From Paracidovorax valerianellae (GTDB lineage Bacteria > Pseudomonadota > Gammaproteobacteria > Burkholderiales > Burkholderiaceae_C): 64,000 bases of DNA. The translations under genes and the position numbers were made by a program. Positions 31,478 through 40,920 of the stretch are shown here, piece after piece. The notes under the pieces were generated by a model, which saw nothing but the letters and a program-made list of their open reading frames with translations, searched no databases and was not told the origin of the DNA. Numbering within the stretch: the stretch's first letter is position 1; each line of letters begins with the position of its first letter. The DNA lies in the NCBI RefSeq assembly GCF_900102625.1, contig NZ_FMZC01000002.1:273990-337989 (forward strand), in the 5' to 3' direction.

Positions 31478-33277
31478 ATGGAATTCATTGCACACAACCT
31501 GGCCCCGATCATGTTCGCGGGGCTGATCTGCTTCTTGCTGGTGGGCTTTCCGGTGGCGTTCAGCCTCGGGGCCTGCGGCCTCTTCTTTGCCTTCATCGGC
31601 GTCGAGATGGGCGTGCTGCCCGAGGCCCTGCTGCAGGCCATGCCGCTGCGCATCTTCGGCATCATGCAGAACGACACCCTGCTGGCCATCCCGTTCTTCA
31701 CGCTCATGGGGCTCATCCTGGAGCGAAGCGGAATGGCGGAGGATCTGCTGGACACCATCGGCCAATTGTTCGGCCCGGTCCGCGGTGGCCTGGCCCTGGC
31801 GGTGATCTTCGTCGGCGCGCTGCTGGCGGCCACCACGGGCGTCGTTGCCGCATCGGTGATTTCGATGGGCCTCATCTCGCTGCCGATCATGCTGCGCTAC
31901 GGCTATGACCGGCGGCTGGCCGCGGGCGTGATCGCGGCCTCGGGCACGCTGGCGCAGATCATTCCGCCGTCGCTGGTGCTGATCATCATCGCCGACCAAC
32001 TGGGCCGCAGCGTGGGCGATATGTACAAGGGCGCCTTCCTGCCCGGGCTGATGCTCACCGGCTTCTACGCGCTCTACGTCGTACTGCTGGCTTTCATCAA
32101 GCCCCAATGGGTGCCCGCCCTGCCGCCCGAAGCACGCACGCTGCGTGACGACAACGGCAAGAGCGGCGTGCTGTCGCTGCTGGTGCTGACGGTCATCTGC
32201 ACGGCCGCATCCATCTACGTCGGCCAGCACATGGCGCAACTGCACACCTGGTGGACGGGCGAGACGGTCGAGCGCGTTGCGCTGGACGAGACCATCGTGG
32301 TCGCCATGTGCTTCGGCGTGGCGCTGGCCTTCGCAGTCGCCATGCTCAACAAGGTGACCCGCATGGGCCTGCTGTCGCGCATGGCGGAGCGCGTGACCTT
32401 CGTGCTCATTCCCCCGCTGCTGCTGATTTTCCTGGTGCTGGGCACGATTTTCCTGGGCGTGGCGACACCGACCGAAGGCGGCGCGATGGGCGCCGTGGGC
32501 GCGCTGATCATGGCCATTGCACGCCGGCGCATGAGCTTCCAGCTGCTGCAGCAGGCACTGAACACCACGACCAAGCTGTCGTGCTTCGTGGTGTTCATCC
32601 TGATCGGCGCCACGATCTTCGGCCTGACCTTCCAGGGCGTGGACGGGCCGCTGTGGGTGGAGCATCTGCTGGCCGGCCTGCCGGGCGGGCAGCTCGGGTT
32701 CCTCATCGTGGTGAACATCATGGTGTTCTTCCTGGCGTTCTTCCTGGACTTCTTCGAACTGTCGTTCATCGTGGTGCCGCTGCTGGCGCCGGTGGCCGAC
32801 AAGCTGGGCATCGACCTGATCTGGTTCGGCGTGCTGCTGGCCATCAACATGCAGACCTCGTTCATGCACCCGCCCTTCGGCTTCGCGCTGTTCTACCTGC
32901 GCAGCGTGGCACCGGTGAAGGCATATGTGGACAAGGTCACGAAGAAGGTGATCCAGCCAGTCACCACGCAGCAGATCTACTGGGGCGCCCTGCCGTTCCT
33001 GGCCATCCAGATCCTGATGGTGGCCCTGGTCATCGCCTTCCCGGGCATCGTGTCCAGCGGGCTGGACAAGAAAGAGGTCTACGATCTGGACAAGGTGCGC
33101 ATGGAAATGGAAGCGGCCATGCCCGACCCGAGCTTTGGCGAAGACCCGGCCAAGGACATGGAAGGCGCATCGCCGCCCGGCGCCGGTGCCTCTTCGGATG
33201 CACAGCCCGGAAGCACGGAGGACGATCCCATGAAAGCCATGGAAGAAGCGCTCAGCCGCTCCGAGAAGAAAGAGTGA
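31478..33277 (+). CDS. dctM: TRAP transporter large permease subunit (DctM type)
   Basis: A 599-aa membrane protein of the ion-transporter superfamily. The first half has 'GFPVAFSLGACGLFFAFIGVEMG', 'LLAIPFFTLMGLILERSGMAEDLL' and 'ASGTLAQIIPPSLVLIIIADQLG', all DctM hallmarks. It is longer than the usual ~430 residues because of an extra membrane segment region near 215-300 and a ~70-residue charged C-terminal tail. This longer form is common in the branch that works with TakP/LakP-like receptors for 2-oxo- or hydroxy-acids. It is followed by a strong terminator. Confidence 0.94.
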   Translation: MEFIAHNLAPIMFAGLICFLLVGFPVAFSLGACGLFFAFIGVEMGVLPEALLQAMPLRIFGIMQNDTLLAIPFFTLMGLILERSGMAEDLLDTIGQLFGPVRGGLALAVIFVGALLAATTGVVAASVISMGLISLPIMLRYGYDRRLAAGVIAASGTLAQIIPPSLVLIIIADQLGRSVGDMYKGAFLPGLMLTGFYALYVVLLAFIKPQWVPALPPEARTLRDDNGKSGVLSLLVLTVICTAASIYVGQHMAQLHTWWTGETVERVALDETIVVAMCFGVALAFAVAMLNKVTRMGLLSRMAERVTFVLIPPLLLIFLVLGTIFLGVATPTEGGAMGAVGALIMAIARRRMSFQLLQQALNTTTKLSCFVVFILIGATIFGLTFQGVDGPLWVEHLLAGLPGGQLGFLIVVNIMVFFLAFFLDFFELSFIVVPLLAPVADKLGIDLIWFGVLLAINMQTSFMHPPFGFALFYLRSVAPVKAYVDKVTKKVIQPVTTQQIYWGALPFLAIQILMVALVIAFPGIVSSGLDKKEVYDLDKVRMEMEAAMPDPSFGEDPAKDMEGASPPGAGASSDAQPGSTEDDPMKAMEEALSRSEKKE

Positions 33278-33308
33278 TGCGCGGTGATCGCGTGATGTGA
33301 TCGAAGGC

Positions 33309-33374
33309 GCAGGGCCGGTGCTCAGGCCCTGCTTCGAAGGAGGCCCCCTTGGTGAATGCCAAGGGGGCCTTTTT
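33309..33374 (+). terminator. Double hairpin terminator after dctM
   Basis: GCAGGGCC/GGCCCTGC (33309-33332) is followed by AGGCCCCCTTGG/CCAAGGGGGCCT (33341-33370), a 12-bp stem with a 6-base loop, then TTTT. This is a textbook Rho-independent terminator. Confidence 0.92.
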
Positions 33375-33510
33375 CATGGGATGTGGTCTGGCCTGGCCTG
33401 GCCCGCCGCTGCCGCGTGCTGAGCGCGTTGGATGCAGCTAAGCAGAGTGCAGTGAAGTGAACTGGGTGCGGTGCGGTGGGGTGCAGTGCAGCGGCTCGAC
33501 CGAGAAGCCG

Positions 33511-34773
33511 TTACAGGAACAGAAACGCGGCGGCCGCTACGGCGGTCGGGCCCAGCGCGCCGAGCAGCAAGCCGCCTGCGCCGATGGTCTCGTCGGCGAA
33601 TCCCCGCTTGAGCAAGGCCACGCCGGCCGGGTTCGGCGCATTGGCGATCACGGTCAGGCCACCGCCCGCCACTGCGCCCGCGACGAGCATGTACTTCGCC
33701 GGGTCGGAGATGCCGACGATCAGCGAGCCGAGGTAGGTGAGCGCCGCGTTGTCCGTGATGGCCGTGAAGGCGAGGGCCCCGAGAAACAGAGCGACGGGCG
33801 AGAGCCCGGAGACGATGGGCTGCAGCCACCATTGCTGCATGCCGCCCAGCACCACCAGGCCCGCGAGAAAGAAGCCGACCAACAGCGCCTCTTTCAGGAT
33901 CAGAGGACTCTGGTGGCGCTCATAGGCTTGCGTGAACCCGAGAAACATCAGGAACAGGCCCAGAAACACCACGGGATGGTGTGCAAACAGCACCACGCCT
34001 GCCAGCAGCCCCAGATGCACCAGTACTACCGGCAGCGGCACGCGCGCTTCCTGAAGGCCTTCGCCGTCTTCCGCGCTCGCAGAACGCAGATGCCCGCGCA
34101 ACACATAGGTGGCCACGGTGGCGTTCACCAACACGGCGATGGCAGCCTTCCAGCCGAACGTGGCCAGCATGAAGGCGCTGTCCCACTGCCAGGTGGTCGC
34201 CACCATCAGCACGGGCGGCGCGGCATAGGACGTGAGGGTGCCGCCGATCGAGACGTTCACGAACAGCACGCCCAGCGCCAGGTACTTCACCCGCTCCGGA
34301 ACCTGGCGCCGAAAAATCTGCGGGGCCAGCATGAGGGCCGCAATGGTCATCGCAGCGGGCTCGGTGATGAGCGAACCCAGCAACGGCACGGCGGCCAGGC
34401 CGAGCCATGCCGTCGCCAGCGGGGTCTTCACGGGCACCGCATGGGCGATGGCATCGACCAGCGACACGACGGTGCGCAGCACCGGCCGCGAGGCCGCGAT
34501 CACCATCACCACGAACACGAAGAGAGGCTCGGTGTAGTTGCGCGATTCGGCATATTGCAGCGCATCGCTGCCGCTCACGACCAGCGCCATGGCGACGATC
34601 AGCACGATGGCCCAGAAGCCGAAGACGACTTCCACTTCGCCCAGCAGATGGAACAGACCGCCGTGGCGCGGGTAACGATGGGAGAGCCGTTCGAACTGCT
34701 TGGCGCTGAACGTGTGCAGCAGGGCGAGCGCAAAGATGGATGCGGCGATCCATTGGATCGGGGTGTCGGACAT
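33511..34773 (-). CDS. Putative Na+/H+ antiporter family membrane protein
   Basis: A 420-aa inner-membrane protein with about 11 hydrophobic helices. It shows 'GSLITEPAAMTIAALMLAPQIFRR', 'NVSIGGTLTSYAAPPVLMVA' and 'AITDNAALTYLGSLIVGISD' with 'ANAPNPAGVALLKRGF'; the paired Asn/Asp loops are typical of the ion-transporter fold and this set matches the putative Na+/H+ antiporter group of PF07399. AGGAG precedes the ATG at 34773. It lies between the TRAP permease genes and the TRAP receptors, so a link between ion gradient and Na+-driven TRAP uptake is conceivable but unproven. Confidence 0.8.
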   Translation of the reverse strand: MSDTPIQWIAASIFALALLHTFSAKQFERLSHRYPRHGGLFHLLGEVEVVFGFWAIVLIVAMALVVSGSDALQYAESRNYTEPLFVFVVMVIAASRPVLRTVVSLVDAIAHAVPVKTPLATAWLGLAAVPLLGSLITEPAAMTIAALMLAPQIFRRQVPERVKYLALGVLFVNVSIGGTLTSYAAPPVLMVATTWQWDSAFMLATFGWKAAIAVLVNATVATYVLRGHLRSASAEDGEGLQEARVPLPVVLVHLGLLAGVVLFAHHPVVFLGLFLMFLGFTQAYERHQSPLILKEALLVGFFLAGLVVLGGMQQWWLQPIVSGLSPVALFLGALAFTAITDNAALTYLGSLIVGISDPAKYMLVAGAVAGGGLTVIANAPNPAGVALLKRGFADETIGAGGLLLGALGPTAVAAAAFLFL

Positions 34774-34982
34774 GAAGGCTCCTGGTCGTGCCAAAGCAGC
34801 GAGGCGGCCCGACCTGCGCTAATCCTGAAACGCCCGACATGGCGCTCCACCCAGGTCGAAGTTTACCCGCCGCATGCACCGCAAGGCACTGCGGCAAGAC
34901 CCCACGGCGAGACCGACACTTTCGCGCGCCGTTACGCTTCGCTCTCGATTCCTTGTCTGGAGCGTTCAAGCACCGGCCGGGC

Positions 34983-35011
34983 AAAAAAAAGCCCGCTCAC
35001 ACGGAGCGGGC
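34983..35011 (-). terminator. Rho-independent terminator after the dctP genes
   Basis: Read on the minus strand, GCCCGCT and AGCGGGC (35011-34991) form a 7-bp stem with a 7-base loop, followed by eight T residues. It ends the leftward dctP transcript. On the plus strand the hairpin is followed by CTTTT and may act both ways. Confidence 0.88.
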
Positions 35012-35030
35012 CTTTTCACCGACGCGAAGG

Positions 35031-36110
35031 TCAGAGCTTTTGCGCAGACATGAAGCTGTCGAACCGCGCCTCGGCAAAGCGGAACCACAGAATCTGGTCG
35101 CGCTGGAAGTTGCGGTAATCGCCGTAGATCTTCTTCCAGTCGGCATTCTTCTCGGCCAGCTCGGCATACACCTCCATGGAGGTCTTGAACGAAGCTTCCA
35201 GCACCGACTGCGGGAACGGCAGCACCTTCGACTTGGCCGCCACGAGTTGCTTGAGCGCGCCGGGGTTGCGTGCGTCGTAGCGGGCCTGCGTGGTCACATG
35301 GGCCTCGTGGGCCGCGGCCTGGACGATGGCCTTGTTCTCGGACGACAGGCCGTTGAAGGCCTTGTCGTTGATGTAGAACTCGAGGTTCAGGCTGCCTTCC
35401 CACCATCCGGGGTAGTAGTAGAACGGCGCGACCTTGTTCAGGCCCAGCTTCAGATCGTCGTACGGGCCGATCCACTCGGCGGCGTCGATCGTGCCTTTTT
35501 CCAGGCTCTGGTAGATCTCGCCAGCAGGAATGTTCTGCGGCACGCCGCCCATGCGCTCGATCACGCGGCCGGCGAAACCGCCCACCCGGAACTTCAGACC
35601 CTTGATGTCCGCAGGCGTCTTGACTTCCTTGCGGAACCAGCCGCCCATCTGGGCACCCGTGTTGCCGCCGACGAAGTTCACGATGTTGTACTTGGCATAG
35701 AACTCGCGCATGAGCTTCGAGCCATTGCCGTCGATCATCCAGGACGTGAGCTGGCGGGAGTTCATGCCGAACGGAATGGCGCCGCCGATGGCGAACGCTT
35801 CGCTCTTGCCGAAGAAGTAGTAAGGCGCCGTGTGCGCCATTTCCACCGTGCCGTTCTGCACGCCGTCGACCACGCCGAAAGCGGGCATCAGCTCGCCGGC
35901 CGCGTGCACGGAGATTTCGAACTTGCCGCCCGACATTTCCTTCACGGCCTTGGAAAACACGTCGGCCGAGCCATAAATCGTGTCCAGCGATTTGGGAAAG
36001 CTCGAAGCCAGGCGCCAGCGCACTGCCGCCTGGGCATGAACGGCAGGCGCGACACCGGCAGCCAGCACTCCGGCAATGCCTGCGTTTTTAATGAGGGAAC
36101 GACGATCCAT
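35031..36110 (-). CDS. dctP: TRAP transporter substrate-binding protein (DctP/TakP-like), paralog 2
   Basis: A 359-aa periplasmic receptor. The start 'MDRRSLIKNAGIAGVLAAG' has a Tat-like twin-arginine motif and cleavage after VHA. The body is of the TakP/LakP type: 'VRWRLASSFPKSLDTIYG', 'GKFEISVHAAGELMPAFGVVDGVQNG', 'EWIGPYDDLKLGLNKVAPFYYYPGWWEGS' and 'DYRNFQRDQILWFRFAEARFD'. The family binds 2-oxo-acids or lactate-type hydroxy-acids, often with a metal. GGAGG precedes the ATG. It is strongly similar along its full length to the next gene upstream, so it is a tandem duplicate, separated by a GC-rich hairpin. Confidence 0.92.
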   Translation of the reverse strand: MDRRSLIKNAGIAGVLAAGVAPAVHAQAAVRWRLASSFPKSLDTIYGSADVFSKAVKEMSGGKFEISVHAAGELMPAFGVVDGVQNGTVEMAHTAPYYFFGKSEAFAIGGAIPFGMNSRQLTSWMIDGNGSKLMREFYAKYNIVNFVGGNTGAQMGGWFRKEVKTPADIKGLKFRVGGFAGRVIERMGGVPQNIPAGEIYQSLEKGTIDAAEWIGPYDDLKLGLNKVAPFYYYPGWWEGSLNLEFYINDKAFNGLSSENKAIVQAAAHEAHVTTQARYDARNPGALKQLVAAKSKVLPFPQSVLEASFKTSMEVYAELAEKNADWKKIYGDYRNFQRDQILWFRFAEARFDSFMSAQKL

Positions 36111-36190
36111 GGATACCTCCAGGTATGAAGAAAACAAGAGAGCCTTCATGCGCCGCGGGTAGCGGCGGCACGGCAGGCACGGCGAATCAG

Positions 36191-36218
36191 GCGGGGCGCG
36201 GCGGGTAGCGCGCCCCGC
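36191..36218. other. GC-rich hairpin between the two dctP genes
   Basis: GCGGGGCGCG (36191-36200) pairs perfectly with CGCGCCCCGC (36209-36218) across an 8-base loop. There is no U-tract. It lies just after the stop of the first receptor gene and could stabilise its mRNA or lower expression of the second receptor. Confidence 0.6.
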
Positions 36219-36226
36219 ATGCCGGA

Positions 36227-37309
36227 TCAGAGCTTCACGCCGGCCATGTAGGTGTCGAAGCGCAGTTCCGAGTAGCGGGCCCACAGCAGCTGGTCGCGCT
36301 GGAACGAGCGCATGTCCTGGTGGATCTTCTTGAACTCGGGCGACTTGGCTTCGTGCTCGGCGAACACTTCCATGGAGGCTTGGTAGCCGGCATCCATGAT
36401 CTCTTTGGAGAACGCCTTGAGCTGCGTCTTGGCGGCCACCAGGCGCTTGAGCGCGATGGGGTTGAAGGCGTCGTACTTGGCCGTCATGTCGCGCGCAGCC
36501 ACGGCAGTGGCGGCATCGACGATGGCCTGGAACTCGGGCGACAACGCAGCGTAGGCCTTGGCGTTGATGAAGAACTCCAGCTCGGCACTGCCTTCCCACC
36601 AGCCGGGGTAGTAGTAGTAAGGGGCGACCTTGTTGAAGCCGAGCTTCTCGTCGTCGTAGGGGCCCACGAATTCGGTGGCATCGAGCGTGCCCTTTTCCAG
36701 CGCCTGGTACACGTCGCCGGCCGGCATGTTCTGGGCCACCACGCCGAGCTTTTGCATGGCTTCGCCGAACAGTCCGCCGCCCATGCGCATCTTCAGGCCC
36801 TTCAGGTCGGCGGCCGTCTTGATTTCCTTGCGGTACCAGCCGCCCATCTGCGTGCCGGTGTTGCCGGCGCTGCGGCTCTTGATGTTGTAGTTGGCGTAGA
36901 ACGCGTCCATCAGCTTGCGGCCGTTGCCGTGCTCCATCCAGGCGTCCATCTGGCGGGCCGTGAGGCCGAAGGGCACCGCGCAGCCGAAGGCGAAGATGGA
37001 GTCCTTGCCGGTGAAGTAATACGGCGCCGTCTGCGCCATTTCGATGGTGCCGTTCTGGATGGCATCGACCACGCCGAAGGGTGGGAGCAGTTCGCCGCCG
37101 GCATGCACCGACACTTCGAACTTGCCGCCCGACAGGGCCTTCACCGTCTTGGAGAACATCTCAGCGCTACCGAAGATCGTGTCCAGGGATTTGGGGAAGC
37201 TGGACGCCAGGCGCCAGCGCACGGCGGTCTGGGCATGCACGGCTGGCGCCATGCCAGCGGCGAGAACGCCTGCAATACCGGCCTGCTTGATGAGGGAACG
37301 ACGATCCAT
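36227..37309 (-). CDS. dctP: TRAP transporter substrate-binding protein (DctP/TakP-like), paralog 1
   Basis: A 360-aa periplasmic receptor with the same build as its downstream paralog: Tat-like 'MDRRSLIKQAGIAGVLAAG' and cleavage after VHA, then 'VRWRLASSFPKSLDTIFG', 'GKFEVSVHAGGELLPPFGVVDAIQNG', 'EFVGPYDDEKLGFNKVAPYYYYPGWWEGS' and 'DMRSFQRDQLLWARYSELRFD'. Differences cluster in ligand-facing loops (for example TEFVGPYDDEKLGF against AEWIGPYDDLKLGL), so the two may bind different ligands. The frame stays open to 37405, but the ATG at 37309 starts the signal peptide. It probably works with the dctQM permease at 30842-33277. Confidence 0.92.
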   Translation of the reverse strand: MDRRSLIKQAGIAGVLAAGMAPAVHAQTAVRWRLASSFPKSLDTIFGSAEMFSKTVKALSGGKFEVSVHAGGELLPPFGVVDAIQNGTIEMAQTAPYYFTGKDSIFAFGCAVPFGLTARQMDAWMEHGNGRKLMDAFYANYNIKSRSAGNTGTQMGGWYRKEIKTAADLKGLKMRMGGGLFGEAMQKLGVVAQNMPAGDVYQALEKGTLDATEFVGPYDDEKLGFNKVAPYYYYPGWWEGSAELEFFINAKAYAALSPEFQAIVDAATAVAARDMTAKYDAFNPIALKRLVAAKTQLKAFSKEIMDAGYQASMEVFAEHEAKSPEFKKIHQDMRSFQRDQLLWARYSELRFDTYMAGVKL

Positions 37310-37380
37310 GGGTTGTCTCCGAAAGTAATGACACTGCGCCGCCGGATGGAACTCCGTGCAGCGCAGCGAATGGGTAAACG

Positions 37381-37386
37381 ATTGTA
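37381..37386 (-). promoter_or_regulatory. Possible -10 box of the dctP promoter
   Basis: On the minus strand this reads TACAAT, 72 bases before the dctP start at 37309. The same hexamer stands before other genes in this window. No good -35 was found. Confidence 0.4.
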
Positions 37387-37578
37387 GAAATAGCCCCCCC
37401 GGCATTGGCTGGGGTTTTCCCGCTAAATGCCGCCATTCGGTGCTATCAATTCAGACTTCTGCAAGCAATGCCGCAAGACTTGCCGCCGTTCGCCCACGCG
37501 AACGCCCCGCGCCTTGCACGCGGTGCCTTCGGCGGCGATCCGCCGCGGTTGGGTCTTCGATCCGCTCTTCGGAAATCG

Positions 37579-39453
37579 TCAGGCGCCGAAGCGGGCCGCA
37601 ATGGCGCGCTGAATGCCCTCGGCATCCAGCCCCTGCAGCGCCAGCAGCTTGGCCGGGTCGCCATGCTCGATGAACGCATCGGGCAGGCCCAGCTGCAGCA
37701 CCGGGCGCAGCACGCCCGCGGCATTGAGTGCCTCGCACACGGCGCTGCCGGCCCCGCCCACGGTGGTGCCCTCTTCCAGCGTGACCAGCGCTTCGTGGTT
37801 CGCGGCCACCTGCAGCAACAGGTCCTTGTCGATGGGCTTGGCCCAGCGCATGTTGACGACCGTGGCGTCCAGCGCTTCGGCGGCCTGCAGCGCGGGATAC
37901 AGCAACGTGCCGAAGGCCAGGATGGCGATTCGCCGCCCCGCAGGCGCGCTGGTGGTGCGCCGCACCTCGCCCTTGCCGAAGGGCAGCCCTTCCAGGCTGG
38001 CCAGCGGCACCACGCCTGCACCGCTGCCGCGCGGGTAGCGCACGGCAACGGGGTGGTCCTGCTCGAAGGCAGTGGTCAGGAGTTGCCGGCACTCGCGCTC
38101 GTCGGCCGGGCACGCCATGCTCATGTTGGGAATGCAGCGCACGAACGGAATGTCGTAGGCGCCGGCGTGCGTCGCGCCATCGGCGCCGACCAGGCCCGCG
38201 CGGTCGAGCGCGAACACCACGGGCAGGTTCTGCAGGGCCACGTCGTGGATGAGCTGGTCGTAGGCGCGCTGCAGGAAGGTCGAATAGATCGCCACCACCG
38301 GCTTGACGCCTTCGCAGGCCATGCCGGCGGCAAAGGTCACCGCATGTTGCTCGGCGATGCCTACGTCGTAATAGCGGCCGGGAAAGCGCTTTTCGAACTC
38401 CACCATGCCGGAGCCTTCGCGCATGGCGGGCGTGATGCCCACCAGCCGCTCGTCCTTCGCCGCCATGTCGCACAGCCACTGGCCGAACACCTGCGTGAAG
38501 GTCTGCTTGGGCGGCGTGGCCGGCTGGGTCAGGCCCACGCTCGGGTCGAACTTGCCCGGGCCGTGGTAGGCCACCGGATCGGCCTCGGCCAGCTTGTAGC
38601 CCTGGCCCTTTTTGGTGACCACGTGCAGGAACTGCGGGCCCTTCAGCCCCTTGATGTTTTCCAGCGTGGGGATGAGCGAGTCGAGGTCGTGCCCGTCGAT
38701 GGGCCCGATGTAGTTGAAGCCGAACTTTTCGAACAGCGTGGCCGGCACGACCATGCCCTTGGCCTGCTGCTCCAGCCGCTTGGCGAACTCCAGCAGCGGC
38801 GGCACCGGCTTGAGCACCGTCTTGCCCATGTTCTTGGCCGCGGCGTAGAAATGGCCGCTCATGAGCTGCGCCAGATACCGATTGAGCGCACCCACCGGCG
38901 GGCTGATGCTCATGTCGTTGTCGTTCAGGATGACCAGCAGGTTGGCATCGGCCACGCCGGCGTTGTTGAGCGCCTCGAACGCCATGCCGGCCGTCATGGC
39001 GCCGTCGCCGATGATGGCGACCGCATGGCGGTTCTCGCCATGCTGCTTGGCCGCCAATGCCATGCCCAGCGCCGCCGAAATGCTGGTGCTGGAATGCGCC
39101 GTGCCGAAGGTGTCGTACTCGCTTTCGGCGCGCTGCGGAAAGCCCGACAGCCCGCCGAACTGGCGCAGCGTGCCCATGCGCTCGCGCCGGCCGGTCAGGA
39201 TCTTGTGCGGATAGGTCTGGTGGCCCACGTCCCAGACCAGGCGGTCGCGCGGGGTGTCGAACACGGTGTGCAGCGCCACCGTCAGCTCCACCGTGCCCAG
39301 GTTCGAACTCAGGTGGCCGCCGGTCTTGGAGACGCTGTCCAGCACGAAGGCGCGCAGCTCGGTGGCCAGGTCTTTCAGTTCGGCGCGCGACAGGCGGCGC
39401 AGGTCGGCCGGGTCGTTGATGGTCTGCAGCAGGGGGAAGGAAGTCGTGGACAT
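37579..39453 (-). CDS. dxs: 1-deoxy-D-xylulose-5-phosphate synthase
   Basis: A 624-aa thiamine-diphosphate enzyme that joins pyruvate and glyceraldehyde-3-phosphate, the first step of the MEP isoprenoid pathway. The N-terminus has '[18 protein letters not shown]' and '[17 protein letters not shown]'. The diphosphate site is '[20 protein letters not shown]' (about 148-168), followed by '[17 protein letters not shown]'. The transketolase pyrimidine domain has '[17 protein letters not shown]' and the C-domain '[14 protein letters not shown]'. Length is standard. It is last in xseB-ispA-dxs, and its start codon directly abuts dispersed-element copy 3. Confidence 0.97.
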   Translation of the reverse strand: MSTTSFPLLQTINDPADLRRLSRAELKDLATELRAFVLDSVSKTGGHLSSNLGTVELTVALHTVFDTPRDRLVWDVGHQTYPHKILTGRRERMGTLRQFGGLSGFPQRAESEYDTFGTAHSSTSISAALGMALAAKQHGENRHAVAIIGDGAMTAGMAFEALNNAGVADANLLVILNDNDMSISPPVGALNRYLAQLMSGHFYAAAKNMGKTVLKPVPPLLEFAKRLEQQAKGMVVPATLFEKFGFNYIGPIDGHDLDSLIPTLENIKGLKGPQFLHVVTKKGQGYKLAEADPVAYHGPGKFDPSVGLTQPATPPKQTFTQVFGQWLCDMAAKDERLVGITPAMREGSGMVEFEKRFPGRYYDVGIAEQHAVTFAAGMACEGVKPVVAIYSTFLQRAYDQLIHDVALQNLPVVFALDRAGLVGADGATHAGAYDIPFVRCIPNMSMACPADERECRQLLTTAFEQDHPVAVRYPRGSGAGVVPLASLEGLPFGKGEVRRTTSAPAGRRIAILAFGTLLYPALQAAEALDATVVNMRWAKPIDKDLLLQVAANHEALVTLEEGTTVGGAGSAVCEALNAAGVLRPVLQLGLPDAFIEHGDPAKLLALQGLDAEGIQRAIAARFGA

Positions 39454-39517
39454 AAGCTATCTTTTTAGTAGCTGCTTGCGCAATACACACAAGCGCTGCA
39501 GGCCGTTCGGTCAACGG
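39452..39517 (-). repeat. Dispersed ~65-bp element, copy 3 (inverted), abutting the dxs start
   Basis: Read on the minus strand it has the GGCCTGCAGCGCTTG block and ends with the hairpin GCTAC-TAAAAAG-ATAGC, two bases before the dxs ATG. It fills about half of the ispA-dxs gap. The A-rich loop is the only candidate ribosome site for dxs, so the element's hairpin probably takes part in dxs translation. Confidence 0.7.
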
Positions 39518-39586
39518 GGCACGGCGCCCGGGCCATCGTGGCGGCCGGCCCGCGGGCGGGCGAAGGCAGGCGCGCCGCCATCATCA

Positions 39587-40504
39587 TCAGTGCGAGCGGT
39601 TCACCACCATGTCGGCCAGCGCCGCCAGCGCCCGCGTGTCGGGCAGGCCGCTGGCCGCCAGCGCGGCCTTGGCATCGGCCAGCAGTTCGTCGGCGTGGGC
39701 CCTGGCGCGGTCGAGCCCGAGCAGAGAAACGTAAGTGGGCTTGTCGCTCGCAGCATCCTTGCCGGCGGTCTTGCCCAGCGTGGCGGAGTCGGCGGTCACA
39801 TCGAGGATGTCGTCCACCACCTGGAACGCCAGGCCCAGTGCGGCGCCGTATTGCGACAGCGCGGCCAGGGCCGCAGCCGTGGCGTGCCCGCAGGCTGCGC
39901 CCATCACCACGCTGCCTTGCAGCAGCGCGCCGGTCTTGAGCTTGTGCATCTGGCGCAGTTCGGCCTCCGTCAGGGCGTGGCCTACGCTGGCCAGGTCGAT
40001 GGCCTGGCCGCCGGCCATGCCGTCGGCACCTGCGGCGCCCGCGAGCATGCGGCACAGCGTGGCCTGCATGGCGGGCGGCACGCCCGGGCCTTCGGGCGTG
40101 AGCAGGCCGAAAGCCAGCGCCTGCAGCGCATCGCCGGCCAGCAGGGCCCGCGCTTCGCCGAAGCGCACATGCACCGTGGGCTTGCCGCGGCGCAGCACGT
40201 CGTTGTCCATGCACGGCATGTCGTCGTGCACCAGGGAATAGGCGTGGATCAGTTCTACGGAGCAGGCAGCGCGCAGGGCTGCTTCATCGAGGCCATCGAC
40301 GGCCTCGGAGGCTGCCAGCACCAGCAGCGGGCGCAGCCGCTTGCCGCCGTCGAGCACGGCATAGCGCATGGCCTCGCCCAGGCCCGCGGGGGCGTCGCTG
40401 CACACCCAGCGCGAGAGGGCCTCTTCCACGCGCGCCAGTTGCGCGTGGCTCCAGCCGGAGAGGTCGAACGGCGCGGCGGTGGGCGTTGCCAGAGGGGTCG
40501 TCAT
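39587..40504 (-). CDS. ispA: Farnesyl diphosphate synthase (polyprenyl synthetase)
   Basis: A 305-aa short-chain prenyl transferase that makes farnesyl diphosphate. The first Asp-rich motif is 'LVHDDMPCMDND', the second 'FQVVDDILDVTAD'; 'GGKRLRPLLVLA' and 'KTGALLQGSVVMGA' are also family motifs. The ATG at 40504 is chosen because it shares a base with the xseB stop (TGATG), giving coupling; an upstream ATG at 40519 would overlap xseB further. It sits in the common xseB-ispA-dxs order. Confidence 0.95.
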   Translation of the reverse strand: MTTPLATPTAAPFDLSGWSHAQLARVEEALSRWVCSDAPAGLGEAMRYAVLDGGKRLRPLLVLAASEAVDGLDEAALRAACSVELIHAYSLVHDDMPCMDNDVLRRGKPTVHVRFGEARALLAGDALQALAFGLLTPEGPGVPPAMQATLCRMLAGAAGADGMAGGQAIDLASVGHALTEAELRQMHKLKTGALLQGSVVMGAACGHATAAALAALSQYGAALGLAFQVVDDILDVTADSATLGKTAGKDAASDKPTYVSLLGLDRARAHADELLADAKAALAASGLPDTRALAALADMVVNRSH

Positions 40505-40746
40505 CAGTCCTGCGTCCATGGCTGCAACGCTCCTTCGTCCAATACCTTGATCTGGTCCTGCACGGCTTCCAGGCGGCCGCGGCAAAAGGCCAGCAGCGCC
40601 GCGCCGCGCTGGTAGCCGGCCAGCATCTGGTCCAGCGGCAACTGGCCCGATTCGATGCGCCCCACGAGTTGCTCCAGCTCTTCCAGCGCGGCTTCGTAGC
40701 TGGCGGGTTCGGGGAGTTTCGGGGGGGTGGCGGAGGCCTTGGGCAT
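40504..40746 (-). CDS. xseB: Exodeoxyribonuclease VII small subunit
   Basis: An 80-aa protein with the XseB motif '[37 protein letters not shown]' and the helical C-terminus '[15 protein letters not shown]'. Length is usual. It joins XseA (not in the window) to form the nuclease that trims single-stranded DNA ends. It is the first gene of xseB-ispA-dxs and divergent from the Rieske gene. Confidence 0.95.
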   Translation of the reverse strand: MPKASATPPKLPEPASYEAALEELEQLVGRIESGQLPLDQMLAGYQRGAALLAFCRGRLEAVQDQIKVLDEGALQPWTQD

Positions 40747-40920
40747 GGAACGGGGAGCGGCGAACGCGCAGGTAAAACGGGCGATTTTAGGCCCTCCCTA
40801 TGGCACAGGGTGGAAACCGCCAGCTCCTGGGCGACACGGCAGGCTCCAGGGCCCGGCGCGAAGCGCTCAAGCATGCCTCGCCAATACACATACGGGGGGC
40901 GCGGAAATAACCCCACCGGC

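Noticed and set aside
33425..33500. GTGCAGTG-rich stretch after the dctM terminator
   Set aside because: Irregular low-complexity DNA without a fixed unit length; no function can be supported.
37440..37490. Seventh copy of the dispersed element downstream of dxs
   Set aside because: Only half of the terminal hairpin (GTGCTATCAATTC) is seen; no second arm or GGCCTCCAGCGC block.
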